Assembly: GCA_016721735.1 (NCBI GenBank) | Contig: JADKHM010000015.1 | Location: forward strand, 124,001-188,000 | DNA length: 64,000 nt | DNA from: Flavobacterium sp. | Lineage (GTDB): Bacteria > Bacteroidota > Bacteroidia > Flavobacteriales > Flavobacteriaceae | Reading direction: 5' to 3' | In this document: one piece after another, positions 15,919 through 26,561 of the stretch | Position numbering within the stretch: the stretch's first letter is position 1 | Layout of the letters: each line of letters opens with the position of its first letter | Notes under the pieces: model-generated | What the model was told of the DNA's origin: nothing | The model's input: only the letters and a program-made list of their open reading frames with translations | Databases searched by the model: none | Program-made: the position numbers and the translations under genes

Positions 15919-18900
15919 CTATCTCTTTAAAGCGAAATGCGACCTAAATTCTTTGTCTTGTCCATTCTCTTTGTAAAACACTTTAAACCAGTAATCATCA
16001 CCAGGTAATGCGGATCCATTATATTTTCCATCCCAACCTTCACCTTGGGTGGAAAGTTGCTTGATCAATTTACCATAGCGGTCAAATATATAAATGTATG
16101 CCTCTGGTTGGTCGGCAATTTCAAATATATTCCATGTGTCATTATAGCCATCTTCATTTGGAGTAAAGAACTTTGGAAAGTTGACGATTCTAAAAGTGGT
16201 TTGCGCAGTTCCACATCCGAATTTATCTTTCACCGTTACGGTATGCTCACCGGAGAACAAAGCTAAAAAGTAATTATTTGCCTGAAATGGTCCTGAATCT
16301 AACTGATACAAATATTCTCCTGGCGGTTGTACACTGATAACCACTTCTTGATTATTTTCAAAATAAGTAGTTTGTGATGTAGTTGCTGAACTTGGCGCCA
16401 AGGAAGGTGTAATCGTTGCATTTTGTGTGTCATAACAATTTGTGGCAAGACTCGTTACCTTAACGCTATATTGTCCAGGAACTGTAGCCAAATAACTATT
16501 ACCTGTTTCCCCTACTATAACTCCGTTAATGTCCGACCATTCAAAACTATATTGGGATGTACTCAAATTGGTGGTGAGTGTATAATCTGATATTGGATTA
16601 CCAGATGGGTCAACACAGATGTAGCCATCTTGTGGTAAACTAATCACAGGAAGTGGGTTAACGTTTATCGTGCCTGTAAAACTCGCCGTTCCACATCCGC
16701 CTAAAGTTCTTATGATATAGGTAAAAGTTCCCGATTCTCTTGTGACACCATTGATGGTAAAGGTCTTTGTAATAGAATTATAACTTCCTTGAATACCCTC
16801 TGGAACTGTCCCCGCTACTAGTGATGCTCCTGTTGCACCATTGCCTAATTGGTAAGTTATCGGAAGTATCGGATCGTTGATACAAACCGTTTGAGAAGCC
16901 GTTGAAGCTGGACTCACTAAAGCGATAGTAACATCTGGATTGATGGTAATGGTACCATTTAGAGAATCTACCCCACAACCTCCAACGGTGGTCACCACAT
17001 AAGGATAGGTAGCTACAACGGAACTCGAACCTGAGATTGTTAAAACGCCTCCTGCATAAACGCCTGTGATCCCGGGTGGTAATCCTGTTACACTAACACT
17101 CGTTGGATTATTCTCGGTTCTATAGGTTATAGGATCAATTAGCGCATTGATACAAGCACTTTGATAAGTAGTACTTGTCGGGGAGGTTGGAATCAAACGA
17201 ACATCCGGAGAAACTACTAACACGCCACTCAGAGAAGAAAACGAGCATCCTCCTGTGGTAGTAACCACAAAAGGGAATGTTCCAGACTCCAAGGCGGTTC
17301 CGCTAATGGTCAAAACTCCCGTGGTAAAATAGGATTCACCCCCAGTGGTAAATCTCCAGAGGTAATCGATGCCCCTAATGCGCCATTGCCGATGGTATAA
17401 GAAAATGGCGTGATGTTATTGTTGATACAAAGTGTTTGTGTACTCAACCCTGAGGTTAATGCGATACTAGCCGTTGGTAAAATAGTCACACTAGCCAAAC
17501 TACTATCGTTCACGCAAGGCGCTGTGCCGAGTAAAGTATAAGTAAATGTACTAGAGGTAGCTCCACAGTTGGAACAAATGTACCAGCTATTGCATTGAAT
17601 ATCCCTCCGGTTCCTGAACTTCTAGTCCAAGTTCCTCCCGGTTGTTCTCCAATAATTAATGAGTATAAATCAATGGTGGTGGTGCCACTCTCACAAACTA
17701 TTTGTGGCGCTCCATCTACTCCCGCATTGGGTTGGTTGTTGATATTCACCAAAGCAACACTACTATCATTCACACAAGGTAAAACCCCTGGTATGGTATA
17801 GGTAAAACTACTTGTTGTAGCACCTGCCGATGGCGTGAAACTACCACTTGCAGCATTAAACAAGCCTCCTGTTCCTGAGGTTCTACTCCAAGTACCTCCT
17901 GCTTGTTCTGATGTAATTAAGCCAAACAAATCTATGGCAGTAGCGCTGCTATCGCAAATCGAAGTCACCCCATCTACTCCTGCATTGGGTTGTGGACTGA
18001 TATTTACTGTGGCGATACTACTATCGTTTGTACATGGTAATATTCCTAGTAAAGTATAGGCAAAAGTACTGCTTGTGGCTCCAACTGCCGGAGTGAAAGT
18101 ACCTAAGGTAGCATCAAAACCCTCCTGTTCCTCCTGTTCGGGTCCAAACGCCTCCAGGCTGTTCTGTCGTAATTAGTGAAAATAAATCGATAGCAGTTGT
18201 GCTACTATCACAAACAGCTACCACACCATCAACTCCCGCATTGGGTTGTGGATTAATGTTTATCGTGGCAAGGCTGCTAGAATTTACACATGGTGCTGCA
18301 CCTGTTATGGTATAAGTAAAGGTACTGTTGGTAGCACCTGGCGAGGGTGTATATCTTGCTGTTATCGGGTCAAATATACCGCCTATACCTGAACTCCTTA
18401 CCCAAGTCCCTCCTGTTTGTTCTCCATTAATTAATGAAAACAAATCTATAAACGTAGTATCGTTATCACAAACCTCTTTGGGTAAACCATCAACTCCTGC
18501 AAAAGGTTGCGCATTGATGTTAATCGTGGCTATGCTTGTATCGTTCGCGCAAGGTGCAATTCCATTTACAGTATAGGTAAAAGTGCTTGTAGTGGCTCCA
18601 GAGGCTGGAGTAAACGTACCTGCTATTGGGTCAAAATTTCCGCCTGTTCCACTTCCTGTTCGTGTCCAAACTCCTCCAGGTTGTTCCCCTGTAATGAGTG
18701 TGTTTAAAACAATTGGAGTTGTACTACTATCGCAAATCGTGGTCGCGCCATCAACTCCCGCATTGGGAGCGGCAATGACTACAATACTCACTTGACTACT
18801 CGAATCTAAGCAAGGCGGCGTTGCAGCACTAAAGTACCGGAAAAGACTTGAGCTACCCCCGGGCTTGGAGTAAAAGTCCCGCTATCAGGGTCAAAAACCC

Positions 18901-21900
18901 CCTCCAGTTCCTATTCTTGCCCAAAGGTTCCTCCACTTTGTTCTCCTGTAATTAAATCAAATAAATTAATTGGTGTATTGCTATTATCACAAACTAGTAG
19001 TGGTGGGTCGGCTACTCCTGCATTGGGTTGCGTATTGATTGTTACCGTAGCAACACTTGTTGCATCTACGCAGGGTGCAACTCCTGGCAATCTGTATTCA
19101 AATGTGCTCGTTGTAGCGCCGATGGCTGAGATAAAGGTTCCTGTTGTGGCATTGAATGTTCCTCCTGTTCCCGTTCCTGTTCGTGTCCAAGTACCACCTG
19201 GTTGTTGACCTGAAATTATCGTATTCAAATCGATAAGTGTCGTATCAGTCTCACAAATGGTAACGCCTCCTGAGGTTCCTGCATTGGGTTGTGCATTGAT
19301 GGTTACTGTGACAACACTAGTAGCATTAACACAAGGTGCAACACCTACTAATTCGTATTGGAATCTGCTGGTAATTGCTCCCGAAGCTGGCGTAAAAGTT
19401 CCTAATATTGGGTCGAATAAACCTCCGCTACCGGCGAGTTGTGTCCAAGTTCCACCTGATTGTTGGCCAGAAATGACAGTGTTCAAATCTATCAATGCAG
19501 TACTGCTATCGCAAACAAGGGTAGATCCGCTTGTTCCAGCATTTGGTTGTGCATTTATGGTTACATTAACCAAACTAAAATCATCAACACATGGAAGTGC
19601 TCCTGTTACAGTATAAGTAAAAGTACTACTTGTAGCGCCAGGAGCTGGAGTAAAGGTTCCAGCTATCGGATCAAACGCTCCTCCAGTTCCAGTTCTGGTC
19701 CAAACTCCACCTGACTGTTCGCCCGTAATTAAATTGAATAAATTTATTGTTGTCGTACTACTATCACATACGATTTGCGTCGCTCCATCAGCTCCTGCGT
19801 TAGGCTCGGGATTAATATTCACTGTGGCTGTACTTACATCATTAACACATGGCGCGGTTCCAACTAAGGTATATTCAAATGTACTCGTGGTTGCTCCTGT
19901 AGGCATAAAAGTCCCAGCTCCGGCATTAAAAACTCCCCCTGTGCCAGTGCCCGTGCGTGTCCATGTACCTCCGGCTTGTTGGCCAGAAATTAAAGTGTTC
20001 AAATCTATCAATGTTGTACTACTATCACAAACAAGGGTCGATCCGCTTGTTCCAGCATCAGGCTGCGCATTAATAGTTATATTAACCAAACTAAAATCAT
20101 CAACACATGGCAGTGTTCCTGTTATGGTATAAGTAAAAGTACTCGTTGTAGCTCCCGGGGCAGGCGCAAAAGTTCCAGCTATTGGATCAAATGTCCCGCC
20201 TGTTCCTGTTCTGGTCCAAACGCCACCTGACTGTTCACCGGTGATCAAATTGAATAAATTTATAACTGCCGTATTGCTATCACAAACAACTTGTGGTGTG
20301 GCGTCTGCTCCTGCATTAGGTTGCGCATTAATATTCACCGTGGCTACACTTACATCATTAACACATGGCGCGGTTCCAACTAACGTATATTCAAAAGTAC
20401 TCGTTGTTGCTCAGTTGGCATAAATGTCCCCGCCGCTGCATTAAAAACTCCGCCAGTGCCAGTACTGGTGCGGGTCCATGTACCTCCTGTCTGTTGACCC
20501 GTAATTAAAGTATTCAAATCTATCAATGTAACACTGCTATCGCAAACCAGCACACTACCATCGCTTCCCGCATTGGGTTGTGCATTTATCGTTACAGTTG
20601 CCACACTAAAATCATCAACACATGGCGCAACACCTGCAATTCTATATTCAAAAGTATTAATATTTGAAGCTCCAACAGCTGGTAAAAATGTACCCAAACC
20701 AGCATTAAATGTTCCTCCTGTTCCCGTAAGTCTTGTCCAAGTTCCCCCAGATTGTTCTAAGGTAATTAACAAATTCAAATCAACTGGCGTAACGCTGTTA
20801 TCGCAAACAACTGCCGAACCATCAACGCCGGCGTCGGGTAAAGGCAGCACATTAATAGTAGTGGTTACAGAACAGATGTCAACCCCACCGGACGTAATTT
20901 CATAGGTGAAAACATAATTCCCAGATACATTTGGCGTGCCCGATAAAGTAAAAACTCCTGCTGATAAACTACCTGTAATTCCTGCAGGTAATACACCAGC
21001 AGTTAAAACCAAACTAGTTATTCCAGCGGTTGTACCATAGGTAATTGGAGTCATAGATGAATTCACACAGGGTGTCTCAATAGATGAAGATACATTCACA
21101 GTACATGGACAATTTTCAATCTCAACGGACGTAAATGCATTAAATGGTGGACAGCTCACCGTTGCCCCAATGTCATAATTAACAGTGTAGATACCGACTG
21201 TGCTTCCAAATGGGGTTATCGCTCCGGTCGCAGGATCTATAATTAATCCTGCTGGTGTGGCAGAATAAACTCCTCCTGGAGTCAACGATGTCTCAGTAAT
21301 TGCTTGCGGTGTTGCGATGTTATTACAATAAGGACTCGCACTAAATGATATTGTTCCTGTTGGTGTTGGCACAACATTCAGGTTGAAGGTTTTCACCAAT
21401 ACACATCCCGTAGAAATCTCTTCAAATCGAACCCAGATTGTTGCATTTGTTCCTGTAATAGAATATGTCGCCAAATCAGCGTCTGGAATAATACCGTTTG
21501 GCGAGCCATCATAAGGTTCGTTACTGGCATTGGTGTTATAATAAGTTATGATATAATCAGCTGGATTTAGCGTCGATGTCATCAAAGTTGTCTGGTTAAT
21601 ATTAAATTGATATGGACCAGCAGAAGACGTACATAATGTCAAATCGATCGGAGGAGTCGCCGTAATTTCAGGCAAGAAACCAATCGTAATATCATCAACA
21701 GCTAATCGACAGCCCGATGGTGTATATTCTTCAAACATATATACCCCTGCCTCAGTAATTGTTATGTCTGGCCCAGTCTCAAGCGGCAACAATACACCGT
21801 CTTTATACCACTTCAAAATATTGGCGCTAGGTGTAACCCCAGAAGAAATAGTAACAGTTTGTCCAAAGCAAACTGCCGTATTATTGTCTAGCCCTAAATT

Positions 21901-22749
21901 ATCTAGTAAAACTAACGGCTCAATTCTAAAATTCTTGATAAAAACACCAGAATCCCAAGCGCTGTCCGAAACATTCGCAATTGCTAGTTTAATGTGATAG
22001 GTTTCACCGCAAATTAATGGCGCTGTCGCTCTCAACGGCACCGTAAATCCATCATATTGAATATAGGTGTAAGAAGGATTCGCAGCAATCGTATTGTTTA
22101 CATAATAAGCGCAATTCCTACACGGACCCGCGTTAGCAGTCCCATTATTTACATTCCCAATAGAAACCGCACTAGAACCCGTATTGGTGGTTGGAGTAAC
22201 TGCAATATTAATTGCTCCACCTGCGTATGGTCCTAACAGTCCGGGACCACTCAAGAAAAAACCAAAAACGTCATTATAAATTGAACTCGTCCATTCTGGG
22301 TATTCCTCTGAAGCAAAAACATAATCAAAATTCAAAACCAAACCTGTAGCCACAAAATCAAACTCCAATATTGATGAATTTTGAATAGATTGACCTGTTA
22401 AAGTACCCAAATCCACCTCTCCCGTAACAGGTATTGTAGTTGCCAATTCCGAACCGGTATCATTATTAGGGCCAAGTGCTACTACTGACTGTCCTGTCGT
22501 CAATAAAATACCACTATCCAATCCTAAACCTGATGGGTTAAAATTGGTGCTGAATTTCGCTGCTTGGTCTCTAATTGCTGTTGCCGCTGGAAAAGAACGG
22601 TTAAATTTTATGTTAAAAGGCACAACACCTTGCCCAACAAGAACATTTTGCACTAATTGCGCAGGTGTAAGCGTATTGTCAATGATTAATTGTGCTTTTG
22701 CAAAATAAGTTAAAAACAAAAACACGATGAGTAATTTTTTTGTCATCAT
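15919..22749 (-). CDS. Giant T9SS type B adhesin: choice-of-anchor L domain plus about 13 tandem 86-residue repeats (frameshifted)
   Basis: One surface-protein gene of about 2275 codons, broken into six frames. The N-terminus has a signal peptide (ending AKAQ) and a choice-of-anchor L domain (QNVLVGQG, FDYVFASEEYPEW). The middle has ~13 repeats of ~258 bp with motifs CDSSTT.IDL, L.TGEQ.GGTWTRT, GTFTP..GATTSTF and PCV.D.S. Three or four larger CIN....ITY repeats follow. The C-terminus is a T9SS type B / gliding-associated domain (FFTPNEDGYNDTWNI, IFDRYGKLI). Joins lie near 20411, 18857-18925, 18115-18122, 17562 and 17339-17343. First and last frames agree, so the indels cancel. Start: tandem ATGs at 22749 and 22746. 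It is SprB-like in architecture only. Confidence 0.8.
17560..20850 (-). repeat. Tandem array of ~258-bp units inside the adhesin gene
   Basis: The codons for the CDSS motif recur near 17687, 17945, 18203, 18462, 18727, 18981, 19249, 19503, 19761, 20024, 20276, 20535 and 20797. The spacing is 252-268 bp, about 86 residues. Units are clearly related but not identical. The neighbouring units around 19503-20276 look most alike, including an alternation of two unit subtypes. Confidence 0.85.
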
Positions 22750-22786
22750 GAAAAGGATAAGCAAACGTTAAATAATACTTAATTGC

Positions 22787-22794
22787 CAAATATA
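22787..22794 (-). promoter_or_regulatory. Candidate -7 box for the giant adhesin
   Basis: TATATTTG on the minus strand fits TAnnTTTG and lies about 38 bp upstream of the start. It shares the short divergent gap with the NifU-like gene. Confidence 0.4.
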
Positions 22795-22818
22795 AATAAA
22801 TGCTCAAAATATCTTTGT

Positions 22819-22826
22819 TAAATTTG
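22819..22826 (+). promoter_or_regulatory. Candidate -7 box for the NifU-like gene
   Basis: TAAATTTG fits TAnnTTTG and lies 16 bp upstream of the ATG at 22843, so the leader would be very short. No clear -33 box at normal spacing. Confidence 0.4.
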
Positions 22827-22842
22827 TAGAAAATACGCCATC

Positions 22843-23742
22843 ATGTTAAAAATCAAAATCAAAGAGACGCAAAATCCAACCATAATCAAATTTGAATTCC
22901 CAGATTTTATTACCCAAAACGAGAACTTTGAATTCAAAAATATCGACGAAGCAAAGCACGCTCCTCTAGTGCAACAATTGTTCTACTTGCCTTTCGTAAA
23001 ATCAGTCTACATTTCCGGGAATTTTATCGCCATCGAACGCTATAATATTGTCGAATGGAATGACGTTCAGGAAGACGTCGCCGAACAAATCGAAGATTTC
23101 GTCAACAATGGCGGAATCATCATCAAAGCCGACGAAAATAAAACCAAAAAACAACCCGTCACCGTATACGGCGAAATGACGCCAAACCCCGCTACACTTA
23201 AGTTTGTGGTCAACAAAATGGTGACGAAAACTGCGATGGAATTTAAAAACATCGACGAAACCAAACCCTCGCCACTTTCCAAAGAATTGTTCAGTTTTCC
23301 CTACGTCAAGGAGGTTTTTATTGATGAAAATTATATCTCCGTTAGCAAATACGATTCCTACGACTGGAACGACATCACCATCGAATTGCGTTCCTTCATC
23401 AAACTTTTTATAGAAAATGGTGGCACCGTACTCGACGAAGAACTCATCGTCGCTTCTCCTAAGATCGAAAAACAAAAAATTGAAAATTTCGATTCGTTAG
23501 ACACCACTTCACAACAAATCATCAACATCCTCGAAGAATACGTCAAACCAGCGGTAGCAGCAGACGGCGGCAACATTCTGTTCGATTCTTACGACGAATC
23601 TGAAAAACGGGTCAAAGTAGTTTTGCAAGGCGCTTGCAACGGTTGTCCTTCCTCGACTTTCACCCTCAAAAGCGGCATCGAAAACATGCTCAAAGACATG
23701 CTCAACGACAAAGATATCATCGTCGAAGCACTTAACGGTTAA
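22843..23742 (+). CDS. NifU-family Fe-S scaffold/carrier with duplicated Nfu N domain
   Basis: A 299-residue protein thought to carry Fe-S clusters to apo-proteins in the cytoplasm. It has two copies of an Nfu N-terminal-type domain (about residues 1-85 and 103-190; compare NPTIIKFEFPD with NPATLKFVVNK, and FKNIDEAKHAPL with FKNIDETKPSPL). A C-terminal NifU-like domain (about 220-299) carries the cluster ligands CNGCPSS. The duplicated N-terminal domain is common in Bacteroidota. A hairpin repeat follows directly downstream. Divergent from the adhesin gene. Confidence 0.9.
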   Translation: MLKIKIKETQNPTIIKFEFPDFITQNENFEFKNIDEAKHAPLVQQLFYLPFVKSVYISGNFIAIERYNIVEWNDVQEDVAEQIEDFVNNGGIIIKADENKTKKQPVTVYGEMTPNPATLKFVVNKMVTKTAMEFKNIDETKPSPLSKELFSFPYVKEVFIDENYISVSKYDSYDWNDITIELRSFIKLFIENGGTVLDEELIVASPKIEKQKIENFDSLDTTSQQIINILEEYVKPAVAADGGNILFDSYDESEKRVKVVLQGACNGCPSSTFTLKSGIENMLKDMLNDKDIIVEALNG

Positions 23743-23750
23743 TTTTTTTT

Positions 23751-23833
23751 AGGAGCTAATTCCCGCTGTACGTTCCCAATCTTTTCCTTTTTAAAGAAAA
23801 AAGCAAAAGGATTTCCACTGCCATCGGGGCTAG
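23751..23833 (+). repeat. Intergenic hairpin repeat, copy A
   Basis: After a T8 run it begins AGGAGCTAATTCCCGCTGTACG, continues through ATCTTTTCC...GCAAAAGGATTTCCACT and ends CCATCGGGGCTAG. Copy B (38386-38463) starts and ends the same way, and copy C (4803-4866, minus) shares the core. The CTTTT and AAAAG arms can form a hairpin. Confidence 0.75.
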
Positions 23834-23862
23834 AAAACAACTGATTTCAAAAGTCAAATCAA

Positions 23863-23992
23863 CAGAAATCAGCGCAATCAGTTCATCTAAACACGTAAAA
23901 TTTAGAACACGGATTAAACAGATGAAACAGATCGATATAAATTAAAAACTAAAATTGGCGTAAATCAGTAAAATCCGTATCATTCGCGTGCC
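23863..23992 (+). repeat. Degenerate AATC-rich repeat upstream of the YyaL-like gene
   Basis: Three blocks share words of the type AAATCaG..AATC, ACACGGATTAAACAGAT and AAATCCGTATCATTCGCGTG. They look like eroded copies of a short intergenic repeat. No gene or clear promoter is visible in this 260-bp gap apart from copy A. Confidence 0.4.
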
Positions 23993-24005
23993 AAAAAACC
24001 ATCTT

Positions 24006-26027
24006 ATGAACGAATTGTCTAAAGAAACCAGTCCATACCTACTCCAACACGCCAACAACCCCGTGCATTGGAAAGCCTGGAATACCGAAAGTCTAGCGCA
24101 AGCAAAAACCCAAAACCGACTTATCATTATTAGCGTCGGTTATTCCGCTTGCCATTGGTGTCACGTCATGGAACACGAAAGTTTCGAAGACGATGAAGTG
24201 GCACAAACCATGAACGCACATTTCGTCAACATCAAAGTAGATCGCGAAGAACGACCAGACATAGACGCGGTCTACATGAAAGCCATCCAGATTATGACAG
24301 GTCGTGGCGGTTGGCCCATGAATGTGGTGACACTTCCCGACGGACGTCCGGTTTGGGGCGGAACTTATTTCCGAAAAGCCGAATGGATCAATTCTTTAGA
24401 GCAATTGCAGGAATTATATCTTACGCAACCCGAAAAATTAGAGGAATATGCGCAAAAACTGCATACTGGACTGCAGCAACTTGCTATAGTTCCTTCACCA
24501 AGCAATAATGATGAAATTCCACAAGAAGCAATCATCCCATTAATTGAAAACTGGAAAAAAAGCTTTGACTGGGATTTTGGCGGTATGGCGCGTGCACCCA
24601 AATTTATGATGCCGAACAATTACGCATTCTTGATGCGCTACGGACATCAAAACAAAGACCACGAACTACTAGATTTCGTCGATTTGACACTTACAAAAAT
24701 GGCCTATGGCGGACTATTCGACACTGTCGGTGGTGGTTTTTCACGCTATTCTGTAGATGGGAAATGGCATGTTCCCCACTTCGAAAAAATGCTTTATGAC
24801 AACGGACAATTAGTGTCTCTATATGCGGATGCTTTCACCCGAACTCAAAATCCATTATACCAAGAAGTAGTCGAGAAAACGCTGAATTTTGTAACCAAAG
24901 AATGGCTCACTTCTGAAGGCGCGTTCTATAGCGCGCTAGATGCGGACAGCCTAAACGTCGAGCAACATCTAGAAGAAGGCGCTTTCTATATTTGGACCAA
25001 AGAGGAGTTACCGTCTATTTTGAAAGAAGATTTTGAGTTGTTCAGCCTTGTATTCAACGTCAATGATTTTGGCCATTGGGAAAATGGGCACTATGTCTTA
25101 ATCCAAAACAAATCACTAGAAAAAATTGCAGAGGAAAATGCAGTTGACATTCAAATGCTACGGTCTAAAAAACAAAACTGGGAAAAACTACTTTACGAAG
25201 TGCGCGAATTGCGAAACAAACCGCGTCTCGACGACAAATGTTTGACCTCTTGGAATGCAATTATGCTGAAAGGCTATGTCGATGCCTACAAAGCATTCCA
25301 ATCGACAGAATATCTAGAAATTGCACTCAAAAATGCCGATTTTATTGTAACAAAACTGTGGTCTGCGGAGGGAAATCTTTGGCATTCATACAAAGATGGC
25401 AAGGCGACCATTAATGGATTTTTGGAGGATTATGCGACTGTAGTCGAAGCTTTTATCGCACTTTATCAAGTCACATTTGATGAAAAATGGTTGCAAAATT
25501 CTAAAAACTTAACCGATTATTGCTTAGATCATTTCTTTGATGGCTACCAATCCTTGTTTGCTTTTAAATCAAACCAAGATGAACCGCTTATTACGTCCCA
25601 TTTTGAAACGGAAGACAATGTCATTCCAGCATCAAATTCCATCATGGCGAAGAATTTATTTAAGCTGGGCATCTATTTCGGCAACGGGTATTATGAAGAA
25701 ATTGCTAAGAATATGACCTCTAAACTAATCCCAACGATTGACTATCCAAGCGCCTTTTCTAATTGGCTCGACGGATTTTTGAATTATGATGATTCAGCAC
25801 TTGAACTTGCGATTTGTAGTGAAACAGCCATCCAAATGGCTAAAGAAATTTACCAAAAATATTTACCCAATGTGCTCATTGCTGGTACAACAAAAGAGTC
25901 GACTTTGTCATTCCTGCAAACCAGATTTGTAGTTAACAAGTCCCTATTTTATATTTGTAAGAACAAAACTTGTCAACTGCCGACAGATAATTTTTCTCTG
26001 GTTTTGAAAGAATTACAATCGCAATGA
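24006..26027 (+). CDS. YyaL/SSP411-type thioredoxin-domain protein (DUF255)
   Basis: A 673-residue protein of the family found from bacteria to man (spermatogenesis-associated protein 20). The N-terminal DUF255 thioredoxin-like domain (about residues 1-165) includes the hallmark SACHWCHVMEHESFEDDEVA and the EERPDID and GGWPMNV motifs. The rest is an (alpha/alpha)6-barrel-like region resembling glycan-processing enzymes (HVPHFEKMLYDNGQL). The molecular role is not settled. I chose the ATG at 24006 over an in-frame codon at 23988, because MNELSKETSPYLLQHANNP is the conserved start. Monocistronic as far as I can see. Confidence 0.92.
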   Translation: MNELSKETSPYLLQHANNPVHWKAWNTESLAQAKTQNRLIIISVGYSACHWCHVMEHESFEDDEVAQTMNAHFVNIKVDREERPDIDAVYMKAIQIMTGRGGWPMNVVTLPDGRPVWGGTYFRKAEWINSLEQLQELYLTQPEKLEEYAQKLHTGLQQLAIVPSPSNNDEIPQEAIIPLIENWKKSFDWDFGGMARAPKFMMPNNYAFLMRYGHQNKDHELLDFVDLTLTKMAYGGLFDTVGGGFSRYSVDGKWHVPHFEKMLYDNGQLVSLYADAFTRTQNPLYQEVVEKTLNFVTKEWLTSEGAFYSALDADSLNVEQHLEEGAFYIWTKEELPSILKEDFELFSLVFNVNDFGHWENGHYVLIQNKSLEKIAEENAVDIQMLRSKKQNWEKLLYEVRELRNKPRLDDKCLTSWNAIMLKGYVDAYKAFQSTEYLEIALKNADFIVTKLWSAEGNLWHSYKDGKATINGFLEDYATVVEAFIALYQVTFDEKWLQNSKNLTDYCLDHFFDGYQSLFAFKSNQDEPLITSHFETEDNVIPASNSIMAKNLFKLGIYFGNGYYEEIAKNMTSKLIPTIDYPSAFSNWLDGFLNYDDSALELAICSETAIQMAKEIYQKYLPNVLIAGTTKESTLSFLQTRFVVNKSLFYICKNKTCQLPTDNFSLVLKELQSQ

Positions 26028-26048
26028 TTCGTGAACTAGTTTTTTTAG

Positions 26049-26056
26049 TAAATTTG
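26049..26056 (+). promoter_or_regulatory. Candidate -7 box for the amphipathic repeat protein
   Basis: TAAATTTG fits TAnnTTTG and lies 24 bp upstream of the ATG at 26081. No clear -33 partner. Confidence 0.4.
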
Positions 26057-26080
26057 AGAGTTAACCAAAACTAAAATATC

Positions 26081-26491
26081 ATGGGACTAGGATCATTTTT
26101 TAAGAATCTTTTCGGATCAGCCAAAACTGCTGCTGAAGACACGGCGGATAAAGCGGAACATATTGTAGAAGACGCAATAGCCAAAGCCAAAGAAACAGCG
26201 GCGCCATTAATAGAAAAAGCCGACCAGTATGCCGAAGTCGCGAAAGAAAAAGCGGGAGAATGTTCTGAAAAAGCCGAGGAAGGACTCACGGAAGCAATCG
26301 AAACGGTCAAAGAAAAATCGGCGCCAATCATTGCAAAAGCCGAGGAATTCGCGGAGGAAGCCAAAGAGAAACTTTCTGAAACTATCGATGCCGCAAAAGA
26401 AAAAATTAATTCATTTTCGAATGATGGTTCACCCGATGCCGAAGAACCAGAACCAACAAACACAAATAGAATCGAAGAAGACGCGGATTAA
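26081..26491 (+). CDS. Amphipathic-helix (YtxH/LEA-like) repeat protein, function unknown
   Basis: A 136-residue, highly charged protein rich in Ala, Lys and Glu. It starts with GLGSFFKNLFGS, then has almost unbroken helix with an internal 40-residue duplication: KETAAPLIEKADQYAEVAKEK (about 37-57) repeated as KEKSAPIIAKAEEFAEEAKEK (77-97). The tail is acidic and disordered (EEPEPTNTNRIEEDAD). The pattern resembles YtxH-like or LEA-type stress proteins, which can coat membranes, but I cannot assign a function. No signal peptide; one Cys (61). It is a single-gene unit with its own -7 box and terminator, just upstream of an MscS channel. Confidence 0.8.
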   Translation: MGLGSFFKNLFGSAKTAAEDTADKAEHIVEDAIAKAKETAAPLIEKADQYAEVAKEKAGECSEKAEEGLTEAIETVKEKSAPIIAKAEEFAEEAKEKLSETIDAAKEKINSFSNDGSPDAEEPEPTNTNRIEEDAD

Positions 26492-26522
26492 TTCATAAAA
26501 AAGCTATTTTTGCAGAGATTAC

Positions 26523-26549
26523 AACCTTCTCATTTTGGGAAGGTTTTTT
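26523..26549 (+). terminator. Terminator after the amphipathic repeat protein
   Basis: A 7-bp stem (AACCTTC at 26523-26529 with GAAGGTT at 26539-26545) ends in a run of six Ts. Confidence 0.8.
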
Positions 26550-26551
26550 AT

Positions 26552-26559
26552 TATTTTTG
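26552..26559 (+). promoter_or_regulatory. -7 box immediately before mscS
   Basis: TATTTTTG fits TAnnTTTG but ends only 2 bp before the ATG at 26562, directly after the preceding terminator. Use of this box would give a leaderless message, as also suggested for murI. Confidence 0.35.
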
Positions 26560-26561
26560 AA

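Noticed and set aside
17595..20423. Several open frames on the plus strand across the adhesin repeats
   Set aside because: They lie opposite the repeat array, recur with its period and encode Val/Pro-rich low-complexity protein. They are antisense shadows of the repeated coding strand.
17560..20850. CRISPR-like regular spacing of repeats
   Set aside because: Units are about 258 bp, coding and contiguous; there are no short identical repeats with unique spacers and no cas genes.
26071..26463. Ser/Ala-rich 130-residue frame on the minus strand
   Set aside because: It is antisense to the amphipathic repeat protein; the Lys/Glu/Ala codons of the real gene create it.
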